A model generated the notes under the pieces. It had not been told where the DNA came from. It was given only the letters and a program-made list of their open reading frames with translations, and ran no database searches. From NCBI GenBank assembly GCA_002315375.1, contig DCHR01000008.1:41026-105025 (forward strand): DNA of 64,000 bases, in the 5' to 3' direction. This DNA comes from Treponema sp. UBA1747 (GTDB taxonomy: Bacteria > Spirochaetota > Spirochaetia > Treponematales > Treponemataceae). The stretch's first letter is position 1; each line of letters starts with the position of its first letter. Below, piece after piece: positions 33,101 to 48,100 of this stretch. The position numbers and the translations under genes were made by a program.

Positions 33101-36100
33101 GAAGAAGCATTGTTTTTGAACATTGCTTTAATTGTTGCGCCAGGATCTGTTGTTACATCCAGGTTTCCGCCAGTAAATTCTGTTACGAGGGCAAGACCGT
33201 TCTTTACCTTGAAAGTTGTTCTCAGATAATCTTCTGTATTCAATACATAAGAACTCTGTTCTACTCCGGTCTTTCCGAGGATGTCATAAGTTTTGAATTC
33301 TTCATCATCGTAAGTTCCGCTTCCATCAAGGTCAGTTCCCAGATGGAGTTTTGCAAGACGAGGAGCGTTGTTCTGAACTGAACAAGCATAACTTGAAGCA
33401 CTTACGTTTCCGGCTTTATCCCATACGAATACAACCATTGTTCCAGGTCCGTCAGGAATATTTGCTGACTGAACTGAAGCATCCCAGGCATAAGAACTCT
33501 GGCTCTTGATAATGCTTTCAGGCATTCCGTCACCGTCATCGCTGTCAGGGTAAGTTGTAAATGTAAGCCCGTTTTCATCAGTCTTTTCAGAACCTGTATT
33601 TTCTACAAACTGCATGTACGGGAAGAATACAGTTTCGGTTTCTGAACCGGTTCCATTAATTACGGAAACATTTTCTGTAAGTGTAATCTTTTTATTTACC
33701 GAATCTACTGTATCAATCTGGTAGAAGTTGCCGTCAACAAGAACGTATCCTGCCTTACGGATATTTTCGTCTACAGAAGTAAGGGTAATCTGAGAACGCA
33801 TTTCTCCTGCAACTTCTGCTTCTCTGATTTTTGCATCAGCGTATTCGGCACCGTACATTTTCTGAGGAGAGCTGCCAAGTGATGCATCTGTAATTCCGAA
33901 TTCTCTTTCTGCAACAGAAAGTGCTGCTCCGTTCTTTGCTTTAACGAGGATTTCGTGATTATTTGACATAGGATCATAAATACGTGTTCTGTATTTAGAA
34001 ACATCCTCTACGTTTCCGCGGATAAAGTAGAATCCTACTTTGTCGTAACCTGAAGCTTCATCTACTGCAGTTCCACCAAGTGTAAACTTACCGTTTGAGT
34101 TTACAATTCTGTGTGTAGATTCATCTGCATTCTCCCAGTCTGCACTGTTGAACTGAAGCTTTCTGATTAACGGAGCCTTGTTATCAAAATTAATATGGTA
34201 AGTTGCATAAGCCGAAGATTCATTTGCCTTGCTTGCAACAACCTTAATATAAATATCCTTTTTATTTTCAGACGGAGAAGGCAGAGGAATACTTACAACA
34301 TAACCGTTGAGTCCCTTTTCGTTCCATGCCTTTGCAACTGCTGATGAAGGATTTGTAAGATCCAGAGTTGTAATTGTTGCTTCACTGGCATCGTTCAGGC
34401 CGCCCTGAGTTGAAGCAGTGTAGTACATAACTTTCGCAATTGAATCTTTGTCTGCAACAGCAACCTTAAGTGTGGCTTCACCCTTAACATACATATCCTG
34501 GATGTAATTCTGACTTCCGCTTCCGGAAACTGAAACTACTGCAGGATCCTGGTTGATTACAGGAATGTTTGTATCGATATTGAAATACTGAACCGGTGAC
34601 CATGAGCCGAAGGTTCCGTCTGAAGCAAGGGCAACTGCACGGACAGCTACTCTGTAAAGACCTGAACTTACTCCGGCCACTTTTATATCTGTATCTGAAT
34701 TCTGGAATTCCAGATTTTCATTTATTGTTTTGTACCAGCTTGTTGTATTGTTTACAGGAATACCCCAGAAGGCTGCCTGTCCGCCGTCAGCATCAAGACC
34801 AGCCCAGTTGATTTCATTTCCGTTTCTGACAGTTACATCACTGCCGGTTTCAATATTTGTATAAACTTTATTTGAAGAACCTGAAATTGTATATGCAGCA
34901 ACTTTGCTGAGATCTGTTGCAGAGAAATCACTTCCCTGAGTTACATCAAACTGAACGTAAACTTTTTCTACAGCTGCTGATCCTGCTGCAGTTCCCGCAG
35001 CAGCTCCTCCACTCATACGGATAGTTCCGTTCATTGACTGAGGTTCTGTCTGTGTTCCTGCAGGGTAAGCAATTGTTGCAGAAGGACGTCCTCCGAAAAG
35101 ATTATACAGCAGAGTGAATGACTGCAGAGTTTCGTTACCCAGAGCATCTACAGAGTAGAAATAAACAGGAAGATTATATACATCAGTTCTGATTGTAGAA
35201 ATTTTCTTGAATACAGATGATTCATCTGCCTGAGCAACAACAGGAAGTCCTGCAAGAGAAAGATTTTCTACAGTTGTTCCGTTTGCGGCAATTGATACGG
35301 CATTTGTTCTCAATTGAGCCAGAATTTTTGCTTCATCTGCAACGGTTCCTGTCATGTAGGAATCGTTCAGAACCAGATATGCGTATTTTTTGAATCCGGC
35401 ATTTGTATTCGGATAATCCTTGAATTTGAATGACCATGAAATGGCACCGGTCTTTTCTTCTGACCAGTCTGCCACGTTTGTAATTTCACATTCAGGTCCC
35501 TGATTGTCTACAGTAAAGTATCCTGTTGCTCTGGCTGTTAGACCTGAATGGTCTACTACATCAAAGCTTACAGTAATCTGTCCTGAACTCCAGCTGCTTA
35601 CATCAATTGCTGATGAAACAAATTCTGCTTTTTTGCTTCCTGCAGCCATAGTCACTTCTTCCTTAGTTGAAGAAGCCAGGTTTGCAAAAGTTTCTGAAGC
35701 AGCAATTGTTGTTTCTGTTTTTGCAAGGTTGTATTTTGTTCCGTTGATTACGGCAGTTGCTGAAGCTACGCCGTTTGAATCCAGGACTGTCATTCCTACA
35801 GTTACAGTAGATTTTGCAGATCCACCCACAACAACGCTTTCGGTCATTAAATCGTCGCCAATACTCAAGGCTTTGATTACAGGAGATTCTGTATCTGAAA
35901 TATAAGAAATAACTGAATCATTATTTACTGCAGAAGTTTCACCCTTATAAATCACCTTGCTCTGATCCATTACATTTCCTGAAGCAGTAATGAATTCAGT
36001 TCCGGCAGCATCCTTCACGTAGAAGAACATCTGCTTTTCACCGTCAGAATAATCTTCAGGTTTATAAGAGAAGATTCCGTTATCGTCAATTGTGAAGGTT

Positions 36101-39100
36101 CCCTTCTGAGCAAGAGTTCTCCATTCAGCGGCTGTATGATTTTCGCTGTCGATTTTGAGAACACATTTTGAATTATTCCAGGTATCATCATCAGAAACAT
36201 TTCCCTGGATTACAGGAGTCTGAATAATCTGACCTGAAGAAGAAAGATTTGTAAATGTAATAACCGGACGGTCATAATCCTGATCGATGGTTACTGTAAT
36301 TTCCTCCTGAGATTTGTTCAGGGCAACATCAACTGCTGTAACGCGGAACTTAACCTGGAAGCCATCGGCAACAGGATCTGCATCATAAGCAAGCTTAGTT
36401 GTTGTTGCGTGTGTTGCAGCATCGTATGTTGGAATTACATATGACCAGGCAGAAGTTGTTCCCTGATTTACCAGGGCAAATCCGTCTGCATCAGAATCAG
36501 TTACAGCTTTCCAGGCTGATGCACCTGTCTGATATTCAAGGGTAACTGAAGCTACGCCATTAAGGTCGTACGAGGTTCCTTCAACTGTAAGATTTTTGTT
36601 TCCGATATTATTCTTTGCAGTTGTTTTAATTGTTACATTCGGATTTGTTTTATCAATTCCGATGTTTGTATTTGTATAAGAAATATTTCCGGCATTGTCT
36701 GTTACCTGAACAAAAATCTTGAAGGCCGAATTCTTTCCTGCAAATTTTTCTTTTGCAACAGAACCGGAAACTCTGCCTGTATCTGAAACCGTCAGGCTTG
36801 GTGATGCTCCGACAGAAGAAGCAATAAGATTTCCGTCAGCAATTGAATCGATATAAACATCAACCTGTTTGATTCCCGATTTCAGGGTACCTCTTTCATC
36901 CCTTACATCAATTTCAAAATCAGCTACATTAATATCGTTGCTTCCGTTTACACAAGAAACGGCGCCAGGATTACCCATTACAATTGTAGGAGCTTCTGTA
37001 TCAACCTTTGCACGGTATGCAGAAGAATATTTTACGTTGCCCGCCTTATCGATTGCCCTCAGGTAAAGATAATTGTCACCGTCGGCAAAAGAAATATTTT
37101 TTGTTACTGAAGTGTCACGGTTTGCACCACTGATTGTTTCCCATTCATTTGATGGAACTGCACCAGTTCCGGAACCGGAAAGCATTGCTTCTGTTTTTTC
37201 TGCACTGCAAATTACATACGAAACTGAATCCAGTCCGCTTCCACTTGTATCAGATGCAGCAGGAGTAATAACTACATTCTTAACATTACGAACAGTTGCA
37301 CTTGATGCCACTGAATATGAAGGATTCATTTGCGGCAGTACAGTATCGATTACAATCTTGAAAGATTCGGTTACAGGGTGTACGCCTGCCAGGTCATTTA
37401 CCTGAACTGTAAAGTTCCATTCACCGTTTTCAAGGTAACCTGTTGTTATTGAATCCAGAGGCACTACAACAGACCATGCCCATGCACTGTCTGTTTCACT
37501 TCCTGTGGCTGCAGTTTTTTCAATCAGAGTTTTTGTTGTATCACCTTTGGATGCTTTTACAACGATAGTTCCCAGTTTATAAGAATCTGTTGCAGAACCA
37601 CTCAAAGTAAATTTATGACTTCCTGAAACTTCTGAATCAAATCTGTTTACATAAACTGAAGTTCCGTTATCAAGAATTTCAGCTGCAGCTGCAGAAGTTG
37701 AACCTCTTGCAATTTTATTCAGTCCCATAACAGGTTCATCAGAATCTACTTTGAGAACGAATTTATATTCAGCAGTTGTACCGTTTGTGTCTGTTGTTTT
37801 GAACCAGACTGTGTTTTTCCCCTGAGGAAGATCTGCCAGAGAAACAGTCCAGTTTGCTTTGTCTTCCAGTTCCGTGTAAACGCCGTCACCCAGTTTGAAG
37901 AGAGTTTTTTCAATGCCGGTTGCGTCCTGTGTAATTCCGGAAAGAGTTACAGCATTATTTGTAAGCCATGTGCTTTCTTTTGTTACAGAATCAAAGGAAT
38001 GTGAAGTTACAGCCAGAGACGGTGCAGAAATATCCCAGCGAATCTGAGAACTTGTTTCTGTACTTACTTTTCCTACTTCATCTTCAATGCTTACTGTATA
38101 AGAATAGAGACCTTCAATCAGTGAAGTTTCGGTACCTGTTAATACCGGAAGATTACTGTCTGTAGTCCATGTACCGTCTGATGCAACTTCGAAGTACATA
38201 GTCTCTTCCTGCCATGCAGGGTTTTTCTGGACTACCTTAATCAAAGTTTTTCCGGCTGCATTCTTTTTCAAACCTCTGGAATCACTGGCAGTTCCGCTCA
38301 GAGCAAAATGATCTTTTGTTGAAGCAGAAAGTGCGTTAATTCCGATTACAGGTTTTTCAAAGTCTACCTGGAACTTGCGGGAAAGAACCGGAGATTTGTT
38401 TCCTGCGTTGTCAGCAGCATAAACATGAAGGTAATATTCACCTTCACAGTTTCTGCCTGTTTTTCCGCTGACGAAGGTTTCATAGAAGTTCCATGCAGAA
38501 GTTCCGTTAGCAGAAATCCAGCCGGCATCACTTGCAGAAGCTGTGCCTGTTGAATTAATCAGATATTTGATTTCTGAAAGACCTGTTTCATCTTCTGCTG
38601 TTCCTGAGAATTTAAAATCTTCTACAGAAATAATTGTTGAACCGTCAGAAGAAATTGTATCTATTGTTTTTACTTCAGGAATTTTTGTATCGATTGTTGT
38701 TGTAATTTTTGGAACCGAAACTGATTTTCCCGATTTATCTGTAAACTTAATGCTGACTTCGTATTTTCCGTCTTTTGAATGAGCAGCACTTGAATCTGCA
38801 GGAAGTGTAACAGACCATGCTTTACTGCTTCCTGAAACAGGTGCTGTTTTTGTGAAGGAAGCATAATCAGTATTTCCTTTCTTTACAGAAACTTCCATTA
38901 AAGCAAAATATGTATCTGTATGTGTACCGCTGATTACAACATCATTTCCGTAATACTGTTTTACATTTTCTACAGTGTATTCAGGAGCTGTTGTATCTGC
39001 AATGAAATTAACAGGAGCTGAAATGCTTTCGTTTCCTGCTTTATCTTTTGCTTTAATGAAGAAGGCATATTTACCTTCCGCTGTTATTTCTGAAGCATCA

Positions 39101-42100
39101 AGTTTTGCAACCCATTCTGCTGCCGATCCGGAAGTTTCAGTCCAGTCTTTGAAAGTATTTGAACTGGTAAGTGATGCCGGATAAGAATCTCCGGTTCCCT
39201 TAGCGACAGCAAACATTACTGAATCCAGTCCTGACTGACTTGAATCTCCGTCTGCTGCAGAACCTTTGACTGCAATTGTCTTGAGCGCATCATAACATTC
39301 TTTTACCGGGTTTCCGTCACTTCCTGTAATATTGCTTACAGACGGTGCTTCCACATCATAAATGATGGTCCATTCTGAAGAAGCTTCATGAAGCTCTGCT
39401 TCTTCTGTTACGGAAACATCAAAGGTCCATTCACCGTTTGTAAAATCAGTATCCGTAACTGAATCTACTGTATAACTCCAGTTCCAGGCTTTATCAGAAC
39501 CGGCAGTTTTTCTTGTTACATTTGCCTTTTCTGTAGAAGCCACAGAAGGATAATCTATCAAAACTTTTGTATCACTGCCCTTCTTTGCAGTAACCTTAAG
39601 GGTCTTAAGACTGATGTTATCTGAAACCTGACCTTCAACCTTAAACTTGTATTTTCCAGCTGAGTATTCCGAATCATTTTTATTTACATAATATGATTCA
39701 CCCTTCGAAATGTTTACAGAAGAACCAGAATTTCCCTTTGTCAGTTTCAGGCCGGTTGATACAGGAGCCTCTGTATCAATCTGCATAATGTATGTACAAA
39801 GTGCCGATTTTGTGCCATTTCCGTCCACTGCGACGAAATTCAGCTTGGTTTCCCCATCAGAAATTGAAGAAGGTGTAGTGTATGACCAGCTTGTTGCTGA
39901 TCCTATATCTTTCCAGCTGCTGTCGAAAACTGCAGGTACTTCTGCGACATCACCAGATTTTACGTAAATCTTTTTGATTCCTGAAACATCTTCTGCTGTT
40001 CCCGAAATCTTAACGGCTTTCTTATTCTGCCATTCAAAGACTCCTGCAATTCCGATTCCTCCATCTGCAAAAGCAGGACTTGTTACAGAAAGTTCTGGTC
40101 CGGTTTTATCCAGACGAATTGTTCTTGTAACAGGAGTTTCTTTTCCCATTGAATCTTTTGCTGTTACGGTATAACCATAATCACCGTCTGCTGCAGGAGC
40201 ATTTATGGTAACTGTATAAATTTTCTTTTTCTGGTTTGCTGCGTTTCCTGAATCTTCAGCAACTGTATAGTCAGATGCAGGAAGTTCTGTTCCGCTTCTT
40301 GTTACTGCCAAAGTATATGGAACGGAATTCAGGGCAAGAGAATCTTCTATTTCAAATCTGAAACTGTAATCCGCAGCTTTTGTTTTTACTGCTGTTGTTG
40401 TCAGTACTTCGGAAACTTCCCCGGACACAACCAGTGTTTTAACTGACGGTGCCGAAACATCCACGTCTACGAGTTTTGAAACAATTGCTGTTTTGTTTCC
40501 TACTGCGTCTTCAGCATAAGCATAAATTATGTAAGAGCCTTCAGCTGCAAACTGTGTATCAAAAATCCAGTTTCCTGTTGCAGAAAGTTTTGTCCATGAA
40601 CCGGTTACTCCGTCTCTTTCTGCCGGTGCAGTTTCATTCTTCGGAAGAACCTTATACCATACGGCAACTGCTCCGCTTCCGCTGTCATTCAATTTTCCGC
40701 TTACTGAAACATTCTGGTTCAAAGCTGAAACTGAATTTTTTCCTGTGTTATTTGGAGAATCAACAGAGAAGGTTTCAGGAGCCTTTGTATCGTAAAGAAC
40801 AGTTGCTACAGATTTTCCGGTTTTCTGAGCATTATCTGTTACTTCTGCTTCATAAACGTAACTGCCGTCTTCTGTTCCGTCAGTTGCAAGAACAATAGTT
40901 TTTGTGAAGGTATATTTTGAAGGATCTGCTGCATCTTGAGTCAGAGAAGCGCTGACAGATCCAGCTGCTGCTCCGTCTTTTGTAACTTTGATTACAACTG
41001 TATCTGACAGGAGTCCGTTTGTTTCAATTACTGTTCCTGAAAGTGTAAACTCTGTATTTGTCTTTGCTGCTGAAGAACTGATTGTTACAGCAGGAGCTGC
41101 CATGTCCACGTCAAAGCGGCGTGAAACCGGAGCGCTCTTGTTGCCTACTTCATCAACTGCGTAAACATTAAGCCAGTATTTTCCTTCTGAAACTCCGGCT
41201 TCAAAAGATTCCCACACATTCCATGAAGTAGAAGCAAGATTTGCCTTGGTCCATCCGTTACCTGCAGAAACCAGTTTTCCATAATTTTCTGTATCTGCTG
41301 AATCATAAGAAGAAAGCTTGTAATAAACATCCTTAATGCTGTTTACGTCAGAGGCAGTTCCAGCAAACTGAGTGCTTGGTGCAGAAATTGCAGTCTGGTT
41401 AATATTCTTTATATCTGTTTCCGGAGTTGTAATGACAACTTCAGGAGCTTTTGTATCAAGGAGGAAGTTCAGAACTTCCGGTGTTGCTTTATGACCTGCT
41501 TTATCTTCGGCATTGAGAGAAAGACGGTAACGTCCGTCATTGGCACTGTCAGTTCCTTTGGACATTGTGAATGTCCAGAGACCGGATGAAGTATCGAAAC
41601 CTGCATCTGCCACTGTTACTGTTTCATATTCAGCTTCTGCCGCATTATATTTTTCCAGTTTTGATTCAAGGTTCAGAAGATATGTTTCTTCAATTCTACC
41701 CTTGATTGTAATGTCATCAGAATAAACTGTATTTGAAAGTGTTGTTACAATTTTTGGTGCTGTTTCATCACAGGTAATTGTGTCGGTAACTTCATCAGAA
41801 ACGTTTCCTGCCAGATCCAGTACACGAACAGAAATTGTGTGCTCGCCTTCGCTTACAGTATTTGCATCCAGTTTAACTGTCCAGTCACCTGAAGATTCAT
41901 CGAAGGTTGTTACAGCAGTCCATGAATTACTGTCCAGTTTATACTGTGCTGATTTCAATCCGGAACGAAGTTCAATTCCGGTTGTATCGTTTTCTTTTGA
42001 GTGACCTGTAATTGTCAGAGTATTTTCTGCCTTAAAGAATTTTCCGTTTTTCAGGGCAGGTTCGTAATTCCAGTTTGCAGCAGCATCAACCTCAGGTTTT

Positions 42101-45100
42101 TCAAAATCAAATACGAATTTCAGAGTTCTGGTATTTGTCTGGAGGAACCGGTCTGTTACGCTGAGCTTTCCTTCCACGGCTTCGCTTGTATTTGCAACCT
42201 GTGGAGAAACTGTAAATACAAAAGTCTGCTGTGAATCATCTTCTGTAACAGCAGTTGTTGTAGTTCCGTTTACGACTGAAACAGTTTTAAGGGAAACATC
42301 ATCTTTTACAACAGCAGTTACCTCGAAGCTTTCGTTCATGTAATAAACGCTGTTGTTCAAATGTTTATTCATGCCTTCCTGTACTGTGAAAGCAATAATA
42401 TCCGGTGCTCCGTTATCTACACCGAAATAAATCTTATTGGAAGCAGAACCTGATTTGCTGTAAGCAGCACCATTGAATTCTGTATATCCGCCGGCATTAT
42501 CCTCTGCTTCAATTTTAATATTATGAGTTCCAAGTGTTGTGATACCCAGGCTGCTGAGCTGAATATCAAACTTGTATTCTTTTTTATTTGAACCGAATTC
42601 TGTAATTACTTTTACAGGAGTTTCTGCATCATCTACAAAGAATGATACTTTTGAAATTTCATCATCATCTGTAACCAGACCTGAAATCTTTCCGTCTGAA
42701 GAAAGGACATTGTTGTCGGAAGAAATTTCACTTTCAGCCGGCTTTGAATTGTTCAGGGAAGTCAAACTGATTACAGGAATATCTGTACTCTGAAGAACAT
42801 GGAATTCTGAGTATGACGAAGTTCTTGAAGACTGGTTTCCTGATTTGTCTTCCGAGTAGATATAAACTTTGTGAATTCCGTCAGAAAGCTTTCTTGTATC
42901 AATCTTGAAGCTGAATGTCTTCTGCAATTTTTCATTTTCTGAACAAGTGTAAACACCTTTTGTATCTGCAGTTGCTGATGATTCATCATCAACATACCAG
43001 TAGATTTTTTCCAGAGCAGTTTCATCACGGGCCAGACCTGTTACAGTCACAATTCCGTTTACATATTCTGTATTATTCTGCGAAGTTGTCGGTGTTACTC
43101 CGGAAACATAATCAACAACCGGAGCCTGAATGTCTGCATTGATTACAACCGGCTGGCTTTCAGAAACGTTTCCTGCCACATCCGTTGCACGGATTACAAT
43201 TGAATGTCCTCCGTTTGTAAGATCTGCTGCACTTATTTTAATTGTATAGTTTTCACCGGAATGAGTAATATCAGAATTCTGTTTAACGTAGCTGGTTTTT
43301 ACGCCGTTTTCATAAAGTTCGATTTTTGAAATGCCGCTTACTTCATCTCTGATTTTTGCAGTAATGAAAATATCACTTGTGTTGTTTGCAAGCGTAACCT
43401 GAGTGATGTCAGAAGCCTGGTCTTCAATTACAGGACCCAGACTGTCAGGAACAATTACAACTGCAGCACATGGGTTTGCAGAAATTTCTGAAACATTGCG
43501 TGCGTTGTCTTTTCCAGCAATGTAGAGAGTATATTTTTTACCGTCTTCATAACCGGAAGAAATGTCCAGAGTTTTTGTCCAGATTCCTTCCTGTCTCAGA
43601 TCATTTGAAGTTGTAGTAAGTTTATTTGTCTGTTCCCAGTCGGCGGCAAGATAAGCTGTACCGCGTGAATTCTTTTCAGGTTCTGCTTCTCCCTCTTTTA
43701 CCAGCTTGTAGAAAACATAATCCTGGAGTCCTGAACGGCTGCGACCTTCGCCTTCATCCCAAACCTGACCGGTGATTGTCAGAGTTTCACTTGCTTTTAC
43801 ATAAAGAGTAGTGTCGTCTGAAACATTTACCTGTCCTGCAAGAGGAACAGTAAAGTCTTTCTTTCCGATTCTTGTAATATTGAAGCCAGGAGCCTTTGCA
43901 TCAATCAGGTATTCAAAAGATACAATTGTTGACTGACCGAAAATATCTTCGGCTTTATAGTAAATCAGGCGGCCTTCTTCAAGTACGATTTCTTTCTTGA
44001 TTGTATCTGACCATGAACCGTCTGCTGTTACACTGATTGTATCAACGGCTTCAAAATTTTCTTTATTGTTTGAATCAGGAATTGTACAGGCAGCATCCTG
44101 ATAACGTTTGATTGTAAAGGCTGCACCGTCAGATACTTTTCCTTTAACAGTTATATCTGTATTTGCTGCCTGCAGAGCTCCGCTGTCTGTTGAAATAACA
44201 AAGTTTGGAGCACCGTTATCTACCGCAACAATGAATTCATCTTTAATTAATTCGGAATATACAGTTTTACCTTCAGTATCTTTTACACTGAACTTAAGGA
44301 AATATGTACCTTCTGTACCAGGCACTTTTTCTGAAATTGTTTTTGTGGTTGTTCCGTTCAGAACATCAGAAGAAATTGTTTTCAGTTCATGCCATGTACT
44401 TTCACCAAGTTTCTTGTATTCGATCTTGATTTCTTCCAGGCCGTCATCATCTTCAATTGTTCCCAGAATCAGAGTGTTGGAAATAGTACCAAAGATATTG
44501 TTTGTTCTCTTTTCTTTTGTTGCCTCTGTAATTTCATCGATTGACTTCAGAGTCATATCGGCGTTTGTAAGGGTGATTACAGGAGCATCTGTTTTCTGAT
44601 CAACATAAACCTGTTTTACTGCCTCACCCGAAATATTACCTGCTTCATCAGTTGCAATTACACAGATTTCATATTCAGTTGTGTCTTCAAGTTCTGTTGT
44701 ATCAATTTCAAATTCGTAATTTGAATAAGTTGTAGCTGCATTGATTGTCTGAACTGCAGCACCGCGGGTTTCATTTTTACCTGTTACAAAAAGTTCAACT
44801 TTTGAAAGCCCGATATCATCAGTTACATAACCTGTAACAGTAATTGTTCCGTTTACCTTGGAAGAATCGATTACCGGAGAAATACCATTGATTTTTGTTT
44901 CCGGATTTTTTACATCTACATCAATTATTACTGCAGCTGAAGTTGTTTCATTTCCGGCCTTGTCGACTGCTTTAATATAAAGGTTATGAGATTTTTTATT
45001 CTGATCAAGTTTTGCTGCATTTAAAATAATCGTACATCTGCCGTTTCTGTCCGGACCAGAAATTGAATAATCATCTGCTGAAATTTCGGAATAATCTTCA

Positions 45101-48100
45101 AAGAGGAAAATTCTGTTCAGGCCTGTTTCGGCATCAGTTACATCGGCTTCGATTTTAATGTCACTGTTTTTTGTTACTGTTTTTACCTGCCGTGTTTCTT
45201 CATCTTCAATAATAACTTTTACATTTGAAATAACCGGATTCTTTCCGTCCGGATAAATTATCACTGCAGATGTTGGATTTGATTCCGATGTTGAAATATT
45301 GCGGGAATTATCCTTTGCAAAAATATAGAGTGTATATTTTTCACCGTCAGCGAACTCTTCAACGTTTCCGTTCTTCTTAGAAAGATCCACTGATTTTGAC
45401 CAGTTACCTCTTTCTTCTGTTTCGTTTCCTGTTGTAAGAAGTTTATCAGACTGATTCCATTCGCTCTCATTCAAAACTGAAGGAACAGAATCTCCGTCCT
45501 TTACAAATTTATAATAAACATAATCAACGAGACCTGAGCGTTCTTCTGTATTTCCTTCGTCCCAGACTTCACCGGCAATTGTAAGGTTTTCGCTTTTCTT
45601 CACATAAAGAACTTTTGGTTCATCATTCTTTAATTCATCTGATGCAAATAAATTATTTCCGACTCTTGTAAGCGAGAATCCAGGTTCTCTTGCATCAATT
45701 CGGTATTTGAAAGAAACCACTGTCGACTGGCCGTAAACGTCTTCAGCTTTGTAATAAACAGTGCGTCCTTCTTCAAGAACGATTTCTTTTTTAATTGTAT
45801 CTGACCAGGAACCGTCATCAGAAATTACAATTGTATCAACTGCGGCTCCTGTTTCCAGATTGTTTGTATCAGGAATTGTACATGCGGCATCCTTAAATCT
45901 TTTAATGCTGAATGCAGCACCATCAGAAACTTTTCCGGTTACAGGAATGTCTGTGTTTGCGGCATGAAGTGCATCAGTTGTTGAAGTCAGAGTAAAGTTT
46001 GGAGCTCCGTTATCCACAACTACCATAAACGGAGACAGTTCAGATTTACTGAAATCTGTTTCGTCTGCAACATCCTGAACTTTAACTTTAATATCAAAGG
46101 TTCCTTCAGAAGAAGAAATTTTTACTGAATCAGATTTTGATTTTGTTCCGTTTAATTCGTCTTTTGAATATTCCTTAAGAATTTTCCATTTGTTTTCTCC
46201 CACAGGAGAAATAAAAATCTTTGCAGAAGACATTCCGTCATCATCAGACAAAGAGAAAATAAGATTTGTATTTGTGACGGTTCCAAAAATATTATTTACT
46301 TTTTCATCTTTTGTAGCAGCATTAACATCTTCTGTCTTTTTGATTGTTACATCTGCGTTATTGATTTCTATTACAGGTTTGTCAGTTGACTGGTCAATAT
46401 TAAGGACAACTGTTTTAATGCTGTCCCCTTTTGTTTCGTTTCCGGCTTCATCAGTTGCGTAAAGCTTCACAGTAAGAAGTCCGTCTTCGAAATCAGTTGT
46501 CTTAACATCGAACCCGTCGCCGGAAATATTTTCAACTGATTTTCTCTGACTTTCTTTTCCATCAGCACCTGTTACAGTGTATTCAACCTTTGAAACGACA
46601 TTCATTTTGTCGCTGACTGAAGTTTTAATATTAACAGTACCGTTCACAAAAGTTTTTTCATCTTTTGTAATTGTCGGTGACACCGTTACGTTTTCTGCAA
46701 ATACAGGTTCACCACAGTCATAAGTTACTGAAATATTTTCTGATGTAGTCTGATCTTCTTCCTCAGGGTTGATTGCTTCAACGCGGATTGTAAATTTCTT
46801 GTTTCTGAAACTTTCCGGAATAATGCATTCAAAACCATTCTCTGCAAATTCTGTGGCAGTACAGGTTCCTAGTCCTGAATCCAGATTATTTGTCAAACCG
46901 ATTGAAAATTTCATGTTTGGAATCAGGTCATCCAGTTTTGCATTTCCGTGAATTACAAGAGTCTGGTCTGCATTCAGAAGAGCATAGGTTGTTGAATCTT
47001 CTGTCTGAATTTCGCCGGCTGAAGATTTCCTTTCAAGAGAAGTAATTTCAACAGACGGTTTTGAATTTACACTTACCAGTTTGAAAGCGTAATCAGTATT
47101 TGCATAGTTGAAGACCCGGTTCTTATTTTCATCACGGCCTTCAACTACAAATTTATAAAACCTGTTTGTCTGAATTTCCGGATTTGTTTTTGTTCCGATT
47201 TTTACATTTACAGAATAGGTTGAACCGGTTGTCTTAATCAGATCTTCACGGGCTTCAGCATCATCGCCTTCCTTGAAAGGAGCGAAGAGAACTATTTTTT
47301 CTGCGTCGTTTTTTATATTTCCCTTTTCGTCACATTCAATAATTGAAACACCGATTGAATCCTTGACGATGTAATATTCATCCAGACCAGGCAGGAAGTT
47401 TACTGTTAATGAAGAGTTATTGCTGAGTTTTGCGGCTTCAGTTAAAAGGTCTCCTGAAAGTTCCGCCATATTGCTTCGGGTTGAAACTGTGTATTTCGGA
47501 TTATTTCTTGGGTCCAGAGAGAAAGAAGCTTTTTCAACTCCGTTATTTTCCAGAAGATTTTTTGTTTCTGCCAGAGATTCCTTCTGGTCTTCGGTCAAAG
47601 ACGAAGTATCGTAAGTTCCCTTAAGAATTTCATACAGTCCTGAACTTTTGAATTCCTTCTTGTATTTTGAAATTTCACTTTCCAGATAGAACAATTCTGT
47701 TCTGTTTCCTTTATCCCCATCTACATAAGGAACTCTTCGGGCTTCATCATATGCAATTACCTTACAGTAAAATTCCTTTTTGGTTGCTTCTGAAAGGTCT
47801 TTTATTTCGCCATAAATACTTTCGTAAGCTTTATCTTCATCTCCGTAAACGGCAACGTTGCGTTCAATTTTTTTGGCAACGTTTTCAAGAGGAATAACTT
47901 TTTTCAGTTCATCAGTTTCTGCATCGTAAACTTCAACTTCAATGAGGGTAATAATGTTATCATCTACGGCTTCTCCGGAAAGTGCGAATTCACATCCGTA
48001 CATATCGGAAGAAGCAGAACCTGCTTTTGTAGCAGGACGGTCCAGAATTACGAGAGGAGCCGTATTATCCAGAACAAAAGAAACTGACAGTTCCTCGCTG

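Noticed and set aside
35504..35905. Plus-strand ORFs opposite the giant gene (for example 35504-35905 and 40449-40898)
   Set aside because: They are mirror frames of the Ser/Thr/Val-rich repeat protein, lack ribosome-binding sites and have low-complexity translations. They are not annotated as genes.
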